Both the position numbers and the translations under genes were made by a program. 64,000 nt of DNA from NCBI RefSeq assembly GCF_003368325.1, contig NZ_CP031466.1, positions 992,001 to 1,056,000 of the forward strand. The letters run 5' to 3'. Origin of the DNA: Paraburkholderia caffeinilytica (GTDB lineage: Bacteria > Pseudomonadota > Gammaproteobacteria > Burkholderiales > Burkholderiaceae). Within the stretch, counting starts at the first letter, position 1; each line of letters begins with the position of its first letter. The notes under the pieces were generated by a model. The model was not told the origin of the DNA. It saw nothing but the letters and a program-made list of their open reading frames with translations, and ran no database searches. Positions 53,041 through 62,566 of this stretch are shown here, in pieces.

Positions 53041-53895
53041 ATGAATCCTGCGAATCCCGAAAGGAAGACGCCACCGAACGAACTCGGCGCGTTGTTGCGT
53101 CACTGGAGAGACATGCGCGGCATCAGTCAGTTGGACTTGTCGTTCAACGCGGGTGTCTCGCAGCGTCATATCAGTTTTATCGAAAGCGGACGCAGCGTGC
53201 CGAGCCGGCAGATGCTGATGGATATCGCCCAGACGCTCGATATTCCTCTGCGCGAGCGCAACACGTTGCTATTGGCAGCCGGCTATGCGCCGATGTATGC
53301 CGACGGCGCCTGGAACGCACAGGACATGCACAGCGTCACGAAAGCGCTCGGACGCATGTTGCGCCAGCACGAGCCGTTTCCGGCGCTCGTCATGGATCGC
53401 TACTGGAACGTGCTGATGACCAACGAATCCGCACCGCGTTTTTTCAATTGCTTCATCGATATGGCCGCGCGCAAGGAGCCGCGCAACATGCTGCATCTGA
53501 TTTTCGATCCGGATGGGATGCGTCCGTTCATTGCCGATTGGCAAACGGTGGCGAATAGCCTGATTCAGCGTGTCTATCGGGAATCGGTCGGTCGCGTGGT
53601 CGATGATCGGACGCACGAGTTGCTGGCCGCGCTGCGTGCCTATCCGGAGGTGCAATCGGATTTGAAGTCTTCCCGGCGCGCCGACGAAGCCGGGACGGCT
53701 GCTGCGGCGATGCCGGTGATACCGATCGGCTTCGTCAAGGACGGCGAGGTCCTGAATTACTTTTCAATGGTTGCAACCGTGGGCACGCCACAAGCCGTGG
53801 CCGCTCAAGAACTGCGTATCGAATGCATGTTCCCGGCGGACGACGAGACCGAAGCGCGACATCTTGAGATGATCGGCGCGGTCCAGCCGCGCTGA
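53041..53895 (+). CDS. XRE-family regulator with MmyB-like ligand-binding domain
   Basis: A 284-aa protein from the ATG at 53041 (GAGG 4 nt upstream). The frame is open to an ATG at 52882 inside the previous gene, but that start has a ribosome site too close and encodes a disordered stretch. The helix-turn-helix is LGALLRHWRDMRGISQLDLSFNAGVSQRHISFIESGRSVPS. The C-terminal domain (PFPALVMDRYWNVLMTNESAPRFF, DPDGMRPFIADWQTVANSLIQRVYRE) matches the MmyB-type PAS-like sensor domain. It is probably autoregulated together with the AhpD-like gene. Confidence 0.88.
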   Translation: MNPANPERKTPPNELGALLRHWRDMRGISQLDLSFNAGVSQRHISFIESGRSVPSRQMLMDIAQTLDIPLRERNTLLLAAGYAPMYADGAWNAQDMHSVTKALGRMLRQHEPFPALVMDRYWNVLMTNESAPRFFNCFIDMAARKEPRNMLHLIFDPDGMRPFIADWQTVANSLIQRVYRESVGRVVDDRTHELLAALRAYPEVQSDLKSSRRADEAGTAAAAMPVIPIGFVKDGEVLNYFSMVATVGTPQAVAAQELRIECMFPADDETEARHLEMIGAVQPR

Positions 53896-53904
53896 CTCAT
53901 CGTG

Positions 53905-54340
53905 TTAGAGGCTCAATGCCGCACCAGACGGCATCCCGGGCGCATGCACCGCGACGGTCTTGCGGACCTTGGCGACATCCGTCGCGCTGACCGTCGAACC
54001 GGTATTGCCCCAGCTGTTGCGCACGAAGTTCGTGACGTCGGCGACTTCCTGATCGTTCAGGCGCCAGCCGAAGGCGGGCATCGTGAACGAAGACGGCGCC
54101 GTCTTCGTACCGTCTTCGTGCCGTCGAGCGTGCTGCCGGTCGATGAATTCGGGCACACCGGCTTCGATCGCGCCCGGGCCTTCGCTGTCCGATGGGATCA
54201 GGCGATCGACCGCCGCGTGGATGAGCGCCTATTCCTTCGCGTCGAAGAAATGTGGCTTGTAGTCGACGCCGCAGACCGGGTTCGCGGAGGCAGCGCCTGC
54301 CCGGCGCCACGTCCTGCGTTGCTCGCCGGCACGTGAGACA
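53905..54340 (-). pseudogene. Decayed gluconate/alcohol dehydrogenase genes: subunit 3 fused to a cytochrome c end
   Basis: Reading leftward in one frame: VCGVDYKPHFFDAKE, a TAG stop at 54229-54231 where the family has Trp, then [20 protein letters not shown] and [12 protein letters not shown], all typical of gluconate 2-dehydrogenase subunit 3. The frame then jumps to [26 protein letters not shown], the C-terminal part of the partner cytochrome c subunit. The large GMC subunit and the haem-binding part are missing. So an operon of a membrane-bound dehydrogenase has collapsed by deletion plus a nonsense mutation. Confidence 0.75.
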
Positions 54341-54410
54341 CTTCCGGGCGGGGCTTTTGCGAATCACGCCAGGCACGTCACAATCGAGGGATTCACCGTC
54401 AAGCGACACC

Positions 54411-55316
54411 ATGGAAAACCTCCTCAAGAAACTCGACCTCACCTCGTTGCGCCTGTTCGTCGCCGTCTGCCAGGAGCAGAACATCGCGCGCGCGGCCGAG
54501 CGCGAGTTCATCGCGTCGTCCGCGGTGAGCCGGCGCATTGCCGAGATCGAGGCGTTGATCGGCTTACCGGTGATTCAGCGCCAGTCGCGCGGCATTACGG
54601 TGACGCCGGTCGGCGAGACCGTGCTGCGCCATGCGCTGGCGATCATCGGCAACATCGAACAAATGAGTGCCGAGTTGTCGCGTTTTTCGTCGGGGGCAAA
54701 GGGGCGGGTGCGGGTGGTGGCGAATCTCTCGTCGATCGTGCAATTCTTGCCGGAGGACGTTGCGGCTTTCGGGCGCGTGTTTCCGGAGGTGTCGATCGAA
54801 CTGGAGGAGGAGAACAGCGCGGACGTGTTGCGTATCGTCGACGAACACGGAGCGGACTTTGGCATCTGCAATCCCGTAGCGGGGAGTGAAACGTTCGAAC
54901 AGGTGCCGTATCGGGAAGACCGCCTGGCGGTGCTGGTGCCGGGCGGCCATCGTCTGGCTTCCGCTGCACGGGTGGCGTTCAACGAATTACTCGACGACAG
55001 CTTCGTCGGCCTGCGCAGCGAGAGCGCGCTGACGAAGCTTCTCGCGCAGCAAGCGGCGGCCAGCGCGGGGCGGCAGCTCGACGTGAGGATCCGCGTCAGC
55101 AGCCTCGATGCGCTGTGCCGGATGGTCCACGCCGGCCTCGGTATCGCAATCGTGCCCGAGCAGGTGGGCCTGCTCTATGTGAACGCGCTCGACGTGCGCT
55201 TGCTGTCCTTGAGCGACGCCTGGGCGGTGCGGCATCTCATCATGATCTTCAAGTCGCGCGATCAGTTGAGCGCCAGCGCGGCGGCGCTGGTGGGGTTCCT
55301 CGGCAGTAAGCCCTAG
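54411..55316 (+). CDS. LysR-family regulator of the aconitase-family/MFS cluster
   Basis: A 301-aa protein from the ATG at 54411. The helix-turn-helix is LRLFVAVCQEQNIARAAEREFIASSAVSRRIAEIEALIG. The effector domain (VRVVANLSSIVQFLPEDVAAFGRVFPEVSIELEEENSADVLRIV) resembles the branch found beside carboxylate-use genes. The aconitase-family gene starts 107 bp downstream on the same strand and an MFS gene comes next, so it probably controls them. The ligand may be a tricarboxylate (inference). Confidence 0.9.
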   Translation: MENLLKKLDLTSLRLFVAVCQEQNIARAAEREFIASSAVSRRIAEIEALIGLPVIQRQSRGITVTPVGETVLRHALAIIGNIEQMSAELSRFSSGAKGRVRVVANLSSIVQFLPEDVAAFGRVFPEVSIELEEENSADVLRIVDEHGADFGICNPVAGSETFEQVPYREDRLAVLVPGGHRLASAARVAFNELLDDSFVGLRSESALTKLLAQQAAASAGRQLDVRIRVSSLDALCRMVHAGLGIAIVPEQVGLLYVNALDVRLLSLSDAWAVRHLIMIFKSRDQLSASAAALVGFLGSKP

Positions 55317-55422
55317 CGCGCGGGACGCATCGCATCATTCTCCAAACAAGACGGCTGCGTTGCCGCACTGGCACTTCGGCATCGCTTGCGCGCGCCGTAT
55401 AGTGAGCGCAAGGAGAATGCTT

Positions 55423-57399
55423 ATGAGCGACACGATTCGTCTGGACGGCCGCGTGCTGTTCCTGTCCCAGGACCCCGCGGTGATCGAGGCGCAACTCGCC
55501 GGCGACAATTTCACGCGCGCCACCGCCGGTGCGCTGCGCGATGACGTCTCCACCGACGAAATCACCCCGGTCACCGTCATGCTCACCTATGACGAACGCC
55601 TCGGCCAGTATCCGTACGTCGGCTTCAAGGCGGGCGAGCGCCTGCCGATCGGCCGCCATGCGGTCAAGGACGGCGGCTTCCAGGTGACGGTGGCGGGCAA
55701 GCGCTACGGCAAGGGGTCGTCGCGCGAATCGAGTCCGTTGGCGGAGTTGTCGGCGGGCATTCGCTTGATTGTCGCCGAGAGTTTCGAGCGCATCTATCAG
55801 CAGAACTGCGACAACATCGGCATTCTCACCACGACTGATTTCTCCGTGCTCGATCGTTTGATGGCGGGCGAGGCGGTGCCGATCGACGCGTTTCTCAAGG
55901 GACGCGATGCGCTCACGCAGCAGATCATTCGCAGCGGCGGGTTGCTGGCATACAGCAAGTTCGCGGACTGGCCCGCGCCGCGCGTGCGGGAGGTGGCCAA
56001 CGCGGCTAACGCGTCGAATGTGGCGGACGCAGTAAGTTCCACGGAGCCGAAGACGCTGGTCGAGAAGATCATCGAGCGTCATCTTCATCCCGGCATTGAA
56101 AGCGCGCGCCGCGGCGACGGCGTGTTCATCGCAGCCGACTGGCGCTTCAGCCACGACTACTTCACCGGCATGTGCGCGCATCTGATGCATCGCGCGTTCG
56201 GCAAGCCCGCGCCGCTGCATGCGCCGGATCACATCATCGCGTTTCAGGACCACCTGGTGCTCGCTTCGCAAAGCATTCCACACGTTCGCGACGGATTGCT
56301 GCCGGGCGTTGCCAATTTGATGGAAGGGCATACCTCGTTCTCGCGCGACTATCCGGTGCGTTCGCAAGGCGCGCTCGATAACGCGCCGGGTTCCGAGGGC
56401 ATCTGTCATGCGTTGATGGCCGAGCAGTACGCGTTACCGGGGCAGGTTGCGTGCGGTACCGATTCGCACACGCCGCATTCGGGCGCGCTCGGCTGCCTCG
56501 CATTCGGCGCGGGCGCAACGGACATCGCCAATAGCTGGGTGACGGGCTACGTGCGCTGCAAGGTGCCGGAGACCTTGCGCGTCGAAATCGACGGCACGTT
56601 GCGCGACGGCGTCACGGCGAAGGACGTCGTGCTGCATCTGCTGCGCATGGACGCGATTCGCTCGGGCGGCGCAATCGGCCTCGTGTTCGAATACGGCGGC
56701 GCGGCGGTGCGCGCGATGTCGATCGACGAGCGCGCCACGCTGACCAACATGGTCGCGGAGTTGGGCGGCTTCACGGGCATCGTGGAACCGGACGAACGCA
56801 CGGTCGCGTTTCTGAAGGAACGGCGCGGCGTCGATTTCACCCTTGAAAACTGGATGAAAAGCGATGCAGGCGCTGTCTATCGCGACACGATCCGCATCGA
56901 CGCCAGCGCGATCGAACCGATGCTCGCGCGTCCAGGCGACCCGGGCAACGGCGTGCCGGCGCCGCAACTGGAACAGGACGTCGCGATCGATATCGCGTAT
57001 GGCGGCTCGTGTACGGCGGGCAAGCGCGAAGATTTCGACTTCTATCACGAGGTCTTGCGCTGGGGCGTGGAGCAGGGCATGCGTGTGCCCGAGGGCACGC
57101 GTCTCTTCCTGCAATTCGGCACGATGGCGGTGCGCGCCTATTGCGAGAGCCAGGGTTATTTGCCGGTTTTCGAGCGCGCGGGCGTGACGCTCGTGATGCC
57201 GGGCTGCGGGTCGTGTGCGAATTGCGGACCGGGGCAGTCGGCGGATGCGAGCGAGGTGACGATCAGCGCGATCAACCGCAATTTTCCCGGCCGCTCAGGG
57301 CCGGGCAATGTGTGGCTCGCGAGTCCGTACACCGTCGCGGCCAGCGCGCTGGCCGGGAAAATCACGACCTTCGAACAATTGAAGCGCACCCGCAGCTAA
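55423..57399 (+). CDS. Aconitase/isopropylmalate-isomerase-family hydro-lyase with swivel domain first
   Basis: A 658-aa 4Fe-4S hydro-lyase from the ATG at 55423 (AAGGAG upstream). Residues about 1-190 form the swivel domain, with YGKGSSRESSPLAE near residue 98. The catalytic domains follow: GQVACGTDSHTPHSGALGCL, SCTAGKRED with cluster Cys530, and GCGSCANCGPGQ with Cys595 and Cys598. Standard aconitases have the swivel last; here the order is LeuD-like then LeuC-like. The enzyme should interconvert hydroxy-acid isomers of a di- or tricarboxylate. LysR upstream and MFS downstream suggest a dedicated catabolic unit. Confidence 0.88.
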   Translation: MSDTIRLDGRVLFLSQDPAVIEAQLAGDNFTRATAGALRDDVSTDEITPVTVMLTYDERLGQYPYVGFKAGERLPIGRHAVKDGGFQVTVAGKRYGKGSSRESSPLAELSAGIRLIVAESFERIYQQNCDNIGILTTTDFSVLDRLMAGEAVPIDAFLKGRDALTQQIIRSGGLLAYSKFADWPAPRVREVANAANASNVADAVSSTEPKTLVEKIIERHLHPGIESARRGDGVFIAADWRFSHDYFTGMCAHLMHRAFGKPAPLHAPDHIIAFQDHLVLASQSIPHVRDGLLPGVANLMEGHTSFSRDYPVRSQGALDNAPGSEGICHALMAEQYALPGQVACGTDSHTPHSGALGCLAFGAGATDIANSWVTGYVRCKVPETLRVEIDGTLRDGVTAKDVVLHLLRMDAIRSGGAIGLVFEYGGAAVRAMSIDERATLTNMVAELGGFTGIVEPDERTVAFLKERRGVDFTLENWMKSDAGAVYRDTIRIDASAIEPMLARPGDPGNGVPAPQLEQDVAIDIAYGGSCTAGKREDFDFYHEVLRWGVEQGMRVPEGTRLFLQFGTMAVRAYCESQGYLPVFERAGVTLVMPGCGSCANCGPGQSADASEVTISAINRNFPGRSGPGNVWLASPYTVAASALAGKITTFEQLKRTRS

Positions 57400-57458
57400 A
57401 ATGCTGGCCGGACCTTACGGCCCGGCATCGTGGTGCGCGTGACACGCGAAAATACGAA

Positions 57459-57479
57459 AGGCCGGCACAAGACCGGCCT
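57459..57479 (+). other. Hairpin between the aconitase-family and MFS genes
   Basis: AGGCCGG (57459-57465) pairs with CCGGCCT (57473-57479) over a 7-nt loop, 60 bp after the hydro-lyase stop. No T-run follows, so partial termination or mRNA stabilisation is likelier than full termination. Confidence 0.5.
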
Positions 57480-57535
57480 GGGCGAGCATCCTCGTGCGTC
57501 GCCTGCATGACTCGCATCACCAGGAGACAAACACT

Positions 57536-59005
57536 ATGGCATCCCCCGATCACGCCGGGTCCGTCGCGCGTCGCGACGGCGGCGCGGCATCTTCCGCAAG
57601 CGCCACTGCTCCGGCGTCCGTGGCGTCCACTACGCTCGACGCCGGCAATATCTCCGCGCGCCTCGACCGGCTGCCCGCCACGCGCTCCATCTGGAAGCTG
57701 GTGGTGCTGCTGAGCCTCGGCTTCTTCTTCGAACTGTACGACCTGCTGTACTCGGGCTATGTCGCGCCTGGCCTCGTCAAAAGTGGTTTGCTCACCGCGA
57801 CGACGCATGGTCTGTTCGGCTCGACCGGCGTCGCGAGTTTCATCGCTGCATTGTTTAGCGGGCTGTTCATCGGCACGATCGCGTGCGGCTTTCTCGCGGA
57901 TCGCTTCGGGCGCCGCGCCGTGTTCACGTATTCGCTGCTGTGGTACACGGCGGCCAACGTCGTGATGGCGTTTCAGGATACCGCGACGGGTCTGAACTTC
58001 TGGCGCTTCGTGGCGGGGATCGGCATCGGCGTCGAGCTGGTGACGATCGGCACGTATATCTCCGAGCTGGTGCCCAAGCAGATTCGCGGCCGTGCTTTCG
58101 CATGCGAACAGGCGGTTGGTTTTATGGCGGTGCCGGTGGTTGCGTTTCTGTCCTATCTGCTGGTGCCGCGCACGCTGTTCGGCCTCGATGGCTGGCGCTG
58201 GGTGGTGTTGATCGGCGCGCACGGTGCGCTGTTCGTGTGGTGGATCCGGCGCGCGTTGCCGGAAAGCCCGCGTTGGCTTGCGCAACAAGGGCGTCTCGCC
58301 GAAGCCGATCGCGTGATGAGCGCGCTCGAAGCGAAAGTGCGTAGCGAATACGGCCGTGAGTTGCCGCCGCCCGCGCTGCCGGTGCCGGTCGCGCCGCGTG
58401 GCAGCTTCCGCGATATGTGGGTGCCGCCGTACCGCAGCCGCACGCTGATGATGACGATCTTCAATATCTTCCAGACGGTCGGCTTCTACGGCTTTGCGAA
58501 CTGGGTGCCGACACTGCTGATCAAGCAGGGTATTACGATCACCACGAGCCTGATGTACTCGAGCGTGATTGCGCTGGCTGCGCCGATCGGTCCGGTGATT
58601 GGCCTCTTTATCGGCGACCGCTTCGAGCGCAAGACGGTGATTGTGGCGATGGCGGCCGTGAATATCGTGTGCGGGCTGTGGTTCAGCCAGGCGTCCGGCG
58701 CGGTGTTGCTGGTGAGTCTCGGCGTGTGTTTGACGCTCGCGGGCAATATCATTTCGTATAGCTACCATGCGTATCAGACTGAGCTTTTCCCGACTAGCAT
58801 TCGGGCACGGGCGGTGGGCTTTGTTTATTCGTGGAGTCGCTTCTCGGCGATATTCACGGCGTTTTTGATTGCGGCGGTGTTGAAGCACTTCGGTACCACT
58901 GGCGTGTTTGTGTTTATCGCCGGTGCGATGCTGATCGTGATGCTGGCGATTGGGTTGATGGGGCCGCGGACGAAGGGGCTTGAGTTGGAGAGGATTTCCA
59001 GATAA
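57536..59005 (+). CDS. MFS metabolite:H+ transporter
   Basis: A 489-aa transporter from the ATG at 57536 (AGGAG 9 nt upstream). A low-complexity Ala/Ser-rich N-terminus of about 50 residues precedes twelve helices. Signatures are FFFELYDLLYSGYVAPGL in helix 1, GFLADRFGRRAVFTYS, the sugar-porter-like VPKQIRGRAFA and ALPESPRWLAQQGR, and SIRARAVGFVYSWSRFSAIF in the second half. It probably imports the substrate of the aconitase-family enzyme encoded just upstream, a carboxylate (inference). Confidence 0.88.
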   Translation: MASPDHAGSVARRDGGAASSASATAPASVASTTLDAGNISARLDRLPATRSIWKLVVLLSLGFFFELYDLLYSGYVAPGLVKSGLLTATTHGLFGSTGVASFIAALFSGLFIGTIACGFLADRFGRRAVFTYSLLWYTAANVVMAFQDTATGLNFWRFVAGIGIGVELVTIGTYISELVPKQIRGRAFACEQAVGFMAVPVVAFLSYLLVPRTLFGLDGWRWVVLIGAHGALFVWWIRRALPESPRWLAQQGRLAEADRVMSALEAKVRSEYGRELPPPALPVPVAPRGSFRDMWVPPYRSRTLMMTIFNIFQTVGFYGFANWVPTLLIKQGITITTSLMYSSVIALAAPIGPVIGLFIGDRFERKTVIVAMAAVNIVCGLWFSQASGAVLLVSLGVCLTLAGNIISYSYHAYQTELFPTSIRARAVGFVYSWSRFSAIFTAFLIAAVLKHFGTTGVFVFIAGAMLIVMLAIGLMGPRTKGLELERISR

Positions 59006-59150
59006 TCGAGCGTGAGGCGAGGGGAGCGCAGATCAAGGGCATGCACGGTCAATTTTTAAAGTTCTTTGTGTGATGTGCCGTTGATCGCAACGTACCGACG
59101 CGTTGTCGTAAGGGCAACTCGCAGCGAATTCCCGAACGAAAAAAGAATAG

Positions 59151-60119
59151 ATGCCGCTACACCTGAAGTTTTCGCTTTCCTTTCTTTGGAGTGCATTCGT
59201 TTTGCTTGCCACGCTGCCTCAGGTCGCATGGTCGGCAGCCCGCAGTGCAGTCGAACCGGAGGCGCCGCTTAACGAGAAAATTGTTCGCGTGCCCGTTCAA
59301 TCGTCGCCGCTAGTCACACTGGAAGTGACGGTGTATATGCCTGCACACTCTGCGGGCGGTGGTTCCTTTCCGCTCGCGCTCATCAATCATGGTGCGTCGC
59401 ACGATCCGCTGAACGCGCCGCGCGTGGGCGATCAATTCATACCGTGGTACTTTCTCTCGCGAGGCTATGCCGTCGCCATGCCGATGCTGCGCGGCTACGC
59501 CCATTCCTGGGGCCATCTCACGCCGCACGGTTGCGACGTACTGGCCATTGGCAACGATGCCGCCAAGGACATTCGCAAGGTGCTCGATTATGTGAAAAAA
59601 ATCCCCGGCATTGACGCCAGGCAGATCGTCGTCGCGGGCAAGAGCATGGGGGGCTGGAATACGCTCGTATTCGGTGCGCAGAATCCTGCGGACGTGAAGG
59701 GACTGCTCAATTTCGCGGGTGGCGTGAAAGAGGCTGATTGCAGCAAGCCCGACGAAAGCCTGATTACGGCTGCCGGTGAACTCGGCTCGCGCACGCGCTT
59801 GCCATCGATCTGGTTGTACGGCGACAACGACCAGACTTTCTCCAGCGCGACGTGGAAAGGCATGTATGCCCACTTCACGGCCGCGGGCGGTCATGCGCAA
59901 CTGGTGGACTATGGCGACTTCCAGAAGGACGCGCGGCAGGCCTATACACGTTATCTAGCCGCGACACGGCCGCGGGCATTTGCGATCGCACGCGATGGCG
60001 CGTGGGGGCAGGCGTCCGGGATCGATTCGATCAACGCGGCTCTGGTGCAGTGTGCAAACGGCCACGAGGAATGCCGCGTCTATTCGGTGGACGGCGATGT
60101 TGTATGGGCCAAAAAGTAG
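59151..60119 (+). CDS. Secreted alpha/beta hydrolase (dienelactone hydrolase-like)
   Basis: A 322-aa protein with signal peptide (LSFLWSAFVLLATLPQVAWSAA). The fold shows an HG oxyanion loop (PLALINHGASHDPL), the nucleophile elbow GKSMGGW with the catalytic Ser, WLYGDNDQTF containing the acid Asp, and a late His around AGGHAQLVDYGDF. The enzyme should act on an ester, amide or lactone in the periplasm or outside. It stands alone 145 bp after the MFS gene, with only a weak ribosome site. The substrate is unknown. Confidence 0.82.
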   Translation: MPLHLKFSLSFLWSAFVLLATLPQVAWSAARSAVEPEAPLNEKIVRVPVQSSPLVTLEVTVYMPAHSAGGGSFPLALINHGASHDPLNAPRVGDQFIPWYFLSRGYAVAMPMLRGYAHSWGHLTPHGCDVLAIGNDAAKDIRKVLDYVKKIPGIDARQIVVAGKSMGGWNTLVFGAQNPADVKGLLNFAGGVKEADCSKPDESLITAAGELGSRTRLPSIWLYGDNDQTFSSATWKGMYAHFTAAGGHAQLVDYGDFQKDARQAYTRYLAATRPRAFAIARDGAWGQASGIDSINAALVQCANGHEECRVYSVDGDVVWAKK

Positions 60120-60546
60120 TGTGCACATTCACCAGCGTTGGAGCGCGCAGCGCCAGGTATTGCACGAGTGCTGGAGAAGCAGGATAGGGTCGCCCCTGGG
60201 GCTGGAGCGGACACTCCTGGCGTGCGTATGAATGACTGCAACTGGGTGATAGCACCAGTTCGATGAGCGCTGACAGAGCGCACGGTGGAGTCTTCAACCG
60301 CAGCTTTACGGCGGGTTGGGTGAACGCGTACTGCCGGTCATTTTTGGCCGTTCGCCGTCGTCTGCGCCTGGACATTCGAGCGGCGGTTGAGCCTAAGTAA
60401 TAGACATTCAGAGGGCCGACTGTCAAGCGGCGGATATGTGGCGACCTTTGCCTGCTTCATTCGAAGTCGTATATCCAGGCGCGCGCCGCGCCAGGCCCTC
60501 GCAACATGGATAGTCCAGGTTCGCAAACGTGGCGGAGTCGTTCTAA
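60120..60546. other. Intergenic region between convergent genes
   Basis: About 430 bp between the hydrolase gene and the leftward pstS-like gene. I see no gene with a ribosome site, no clear terminator and no recognisable remnant. Confidence 0.4.
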
Positions 60547-61584
60547 TCATTGGCCCACGAGTCGCTTGCTCACTATGTATTCACCCGTGTTTGCGGGCCA
60601 TTGCGAGCGGATTTTCGTCAGGACCGCCTCCGGAAGCGGAACATAGTCCAGGGCATTGACGGTCTCTCCCCCGTGCCTGAATGCCCAATCAAAGAACTTC
60701 AACGTTGCTTCGTCGTGCCCTGGCTTGTCGGGTGTCTCATGAAGTAACACGTAGGTAGCGCCCATCACCGGCCATGCATTCCTGTCCGGTTGGTTGGTCG
60801 GCAAGTGATAGAGCGAACCGGACCAGTCGGCGCTGGCCACCGCTGCCTTGAACGTTTCGAGACCCGGCTGAACGGCGTAGCCCGCGGCATTGATCATGGC
60901 CGTGTACGTTAGATGGTTCTGTTTCGTGAAGTCCCACGCGACATAGCCAATGGCGCCTGGCAGGTACCCGACGTATGTGGCAACGCCCTCGTTTCCTTTG
61001 CCGCCAATGCCGAGTGGCCAGTGCACGCTGGCGCCTTCGCCGACCTTGCGCTTCCATTCCGGGCTGACTTGTGCAAGATAACGCGTCCAGATGAGGGTCG
61101 TGCCTGAGCCGTCCTGTCGACGCACGACGGCGATAGGCGTGTTGGGCATCCTGATTTTCGGGTTCAATCGCGCTATCGCGGGGTCGTCCCAGTACAGAAT
61201 CTTGCCGAGAAATATCTCGGCGAGTACCTGCCCAGTCAGCGTGAGTTCGCCCGCCTTGATACCCGGGAGGTCCACGACCGGCACCACGCCGCCGATGGCC
61301 GTCGGGAATTGCCTTAACCCATTTTTAGCCAATTCATCGTCGGTGAGCGGTGCATCCGATCCGGCAAAGTCGACCTCGTCGGCGATGACCTGCTTGAGTC
61401 CATCGGACGAACCCGAACCGTGATAGATCACCTTGCTTCCGCCCGACTTTTGATAATCGGTGGCCCACCTGGTGTAGAGGGGCGCGGCGAACGTGCTGCC
61501 CGCTCCGGTAATGTCGCCGGAATAGGCTGCGGCTGCAAATAGACTGCAAAGCAGACCGGCCATTACTGTGCGCACTGTTCTCAT
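60547..61584 (-). CDS. pstS: Phosphate ABC transporter substrate-binding protein
   Basis: A 345-aa periplasmic protein with signal peptide (TVMAGLLCSLFAAAAYSG) and GGAGA ribosome site. The phosphate-contact segments of PstS are present: GAGSTFAAPLYTRW, YHGSGSSDGLKQVI, FAGSDAPLTDDEL and VRRQDGSGTTLIWTRYL. It binds inorganic phosphate with high affinity for the PstCAB importer. pstC, pstA, pstB and phoU are not adjacent, so this is an orphan, possibly an extra copy. The CBS-BON gene lies upstream on the same strand (64-bp gap). Confidence 0.9.
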   Translation of the reverse strand: MRTVRTVMAGLLCSLFAAAAYSGDITGAGSTFAAPLYTRWATDYQKSGGSKVIYHGSGSSDGLKQVIADEVDFAGSDAPLTDDELAKNGLRQFPTAIGGVVPVVDLPGIKAGELTLTGQVLAEIFLGKILYWDDPAIARLNPKIRMPNTPIAVVRRQDGSGTTLIWTRYLAQVSPEWKRKVGEGASVHWPLGIGGKGNEGVATYVGYLPGAIGYVAWDFTKQNHLTYTAMINAAGYAVQPGLETFKAAVASADWSGSLYHLPTNQPDRNAWPVMGATYVLLHETPDKPGHDEATLKFFDWAFRHGGETVNALDYVPLPEAVLTKIRSQWPANTGEYIVSKRLVGQ

Positions 61585-61648
61585 GAACGTCTCCGGTTGG
61601 TTCGTCGCGGGGAACTACCCTGGTCCGAAGCTGTTCGCCGCATGCGGA

Positions 61649-62341
61649 CTACAGCGTCGGAATCACGCTCGGAAACTCCAGGTGGTACTCCACGCGCTTG
61701 ACGCCGGGCACGCCTTCGGCCGCGATCCGGATCGCCCGTTTTTCCTCCTCGGATTCAATCACGCCCCATAGATGCGCGACGCCGTCCTTGACGAGCACGC
61801 CCTGTTTCGGCAATCCCCAGCGTTTCCCGTGCATTTCCAGGACGATCGCTTCGCGCAGGCTCACATCGTCGTGCGAAGCTGAGTCAACGGCTGGCGCTGC
61901 GCTCGCCAGGGCGCGAATCAGGTTCGAACGGCTCACGATTCCGACCAGCTTCCCGTCTTTGAGCACTGGCACGCGTTTGAGGTGCCGGCGCTCCATGAGG
62001 TCTGCAATCTGATCGAGCGGCATGTCCTCCGAAATCGATATCACCTGTTCGCACATCACGTCTTCGACCGCGTGACCGTGCTCCTTCACGTACCTCGCAG
62101 CCTGACCGCGGGGCGATGACAACAGGAATTCGAGCCACCACCGGCGTCTCCCGTGGACGGTGCCATTTTCCACACGATGCAGCAGGTCGCCCTGGCTGAC
62201 GATGCCGACGACCTTTCCGTCCGCAGCGACCACCGGCATGCCGCTAATACGGTTGTCGACGAACAGTCTTGCAGCATCGTGGATCGTCATATCTGGTGTA
62301 GCGATAACGACGGACGTAGTCATGATGTCGAGCGCACGCAT
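61649..62341 (-). CDS. CBS-pair and BON-domain protein
   Basis: A 230-aa cytoplasmic protein (GGAGCG upstream). Residues about 5-60 and 93-150 form a pair of CBS domains (MTIHDAARLFVDNRISGMPVVAADGKVVGIVS and MPLDQIADLMERRHLKRVPVLKDGKLVGIVS), which usually bind adenine nucleotides. Residues about 160-228 are a BON domain (VLVKDGVAHLWGVIESEEEKRAIRIAAEGVPGVKRVEYHLEF), often membrane- or lipid-binding. Such proteins are common in stress-linked loci of Burkholderiaceae. It sits between pstS and a two-component pair transcribed the same way. Confidence 0.9.
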   Translation of the reverse strand: MRALDIMTTSVVIATPDMTIHDAARLFVDNRISGMPVVAADGKVVGIVSQGDLLHRVENGTVHGRRRWWLEFLLSSPRGQAARYVKEHGHAVEDVMCEQVISISEDMPLDQIADLMERRHLKRVPVLKDGKLVGIVSRSNLIRALASAAPAVDSASHDDVSLREAIVLEMHGKRWGLPKQGVLVKDGVAHLWGVIESEEEKRAIRIAAEGVPGVKRVEYHLEFPSVIPTL

Positions 62342-62566
62342 GATCGCTCCTTCAACGTGTCACGACGGGTCCCCACGTGTTGCACCCGTCGCGCGGTTTC
62401 GGCAGACGCACCGGTGGCGGACCGTCCGGTGCTGAGGCGCCGCCTTGGCATTGCCGACGTGGCATGCCAACTGTGACGACTGTATTCGCTGACCAGATGC
62501 GTATGAATTAGGCAACTCTCCTAAAAGAGGCTCGGGGATTTCCTTATTTTGTGAGCGAGCTTCGCT

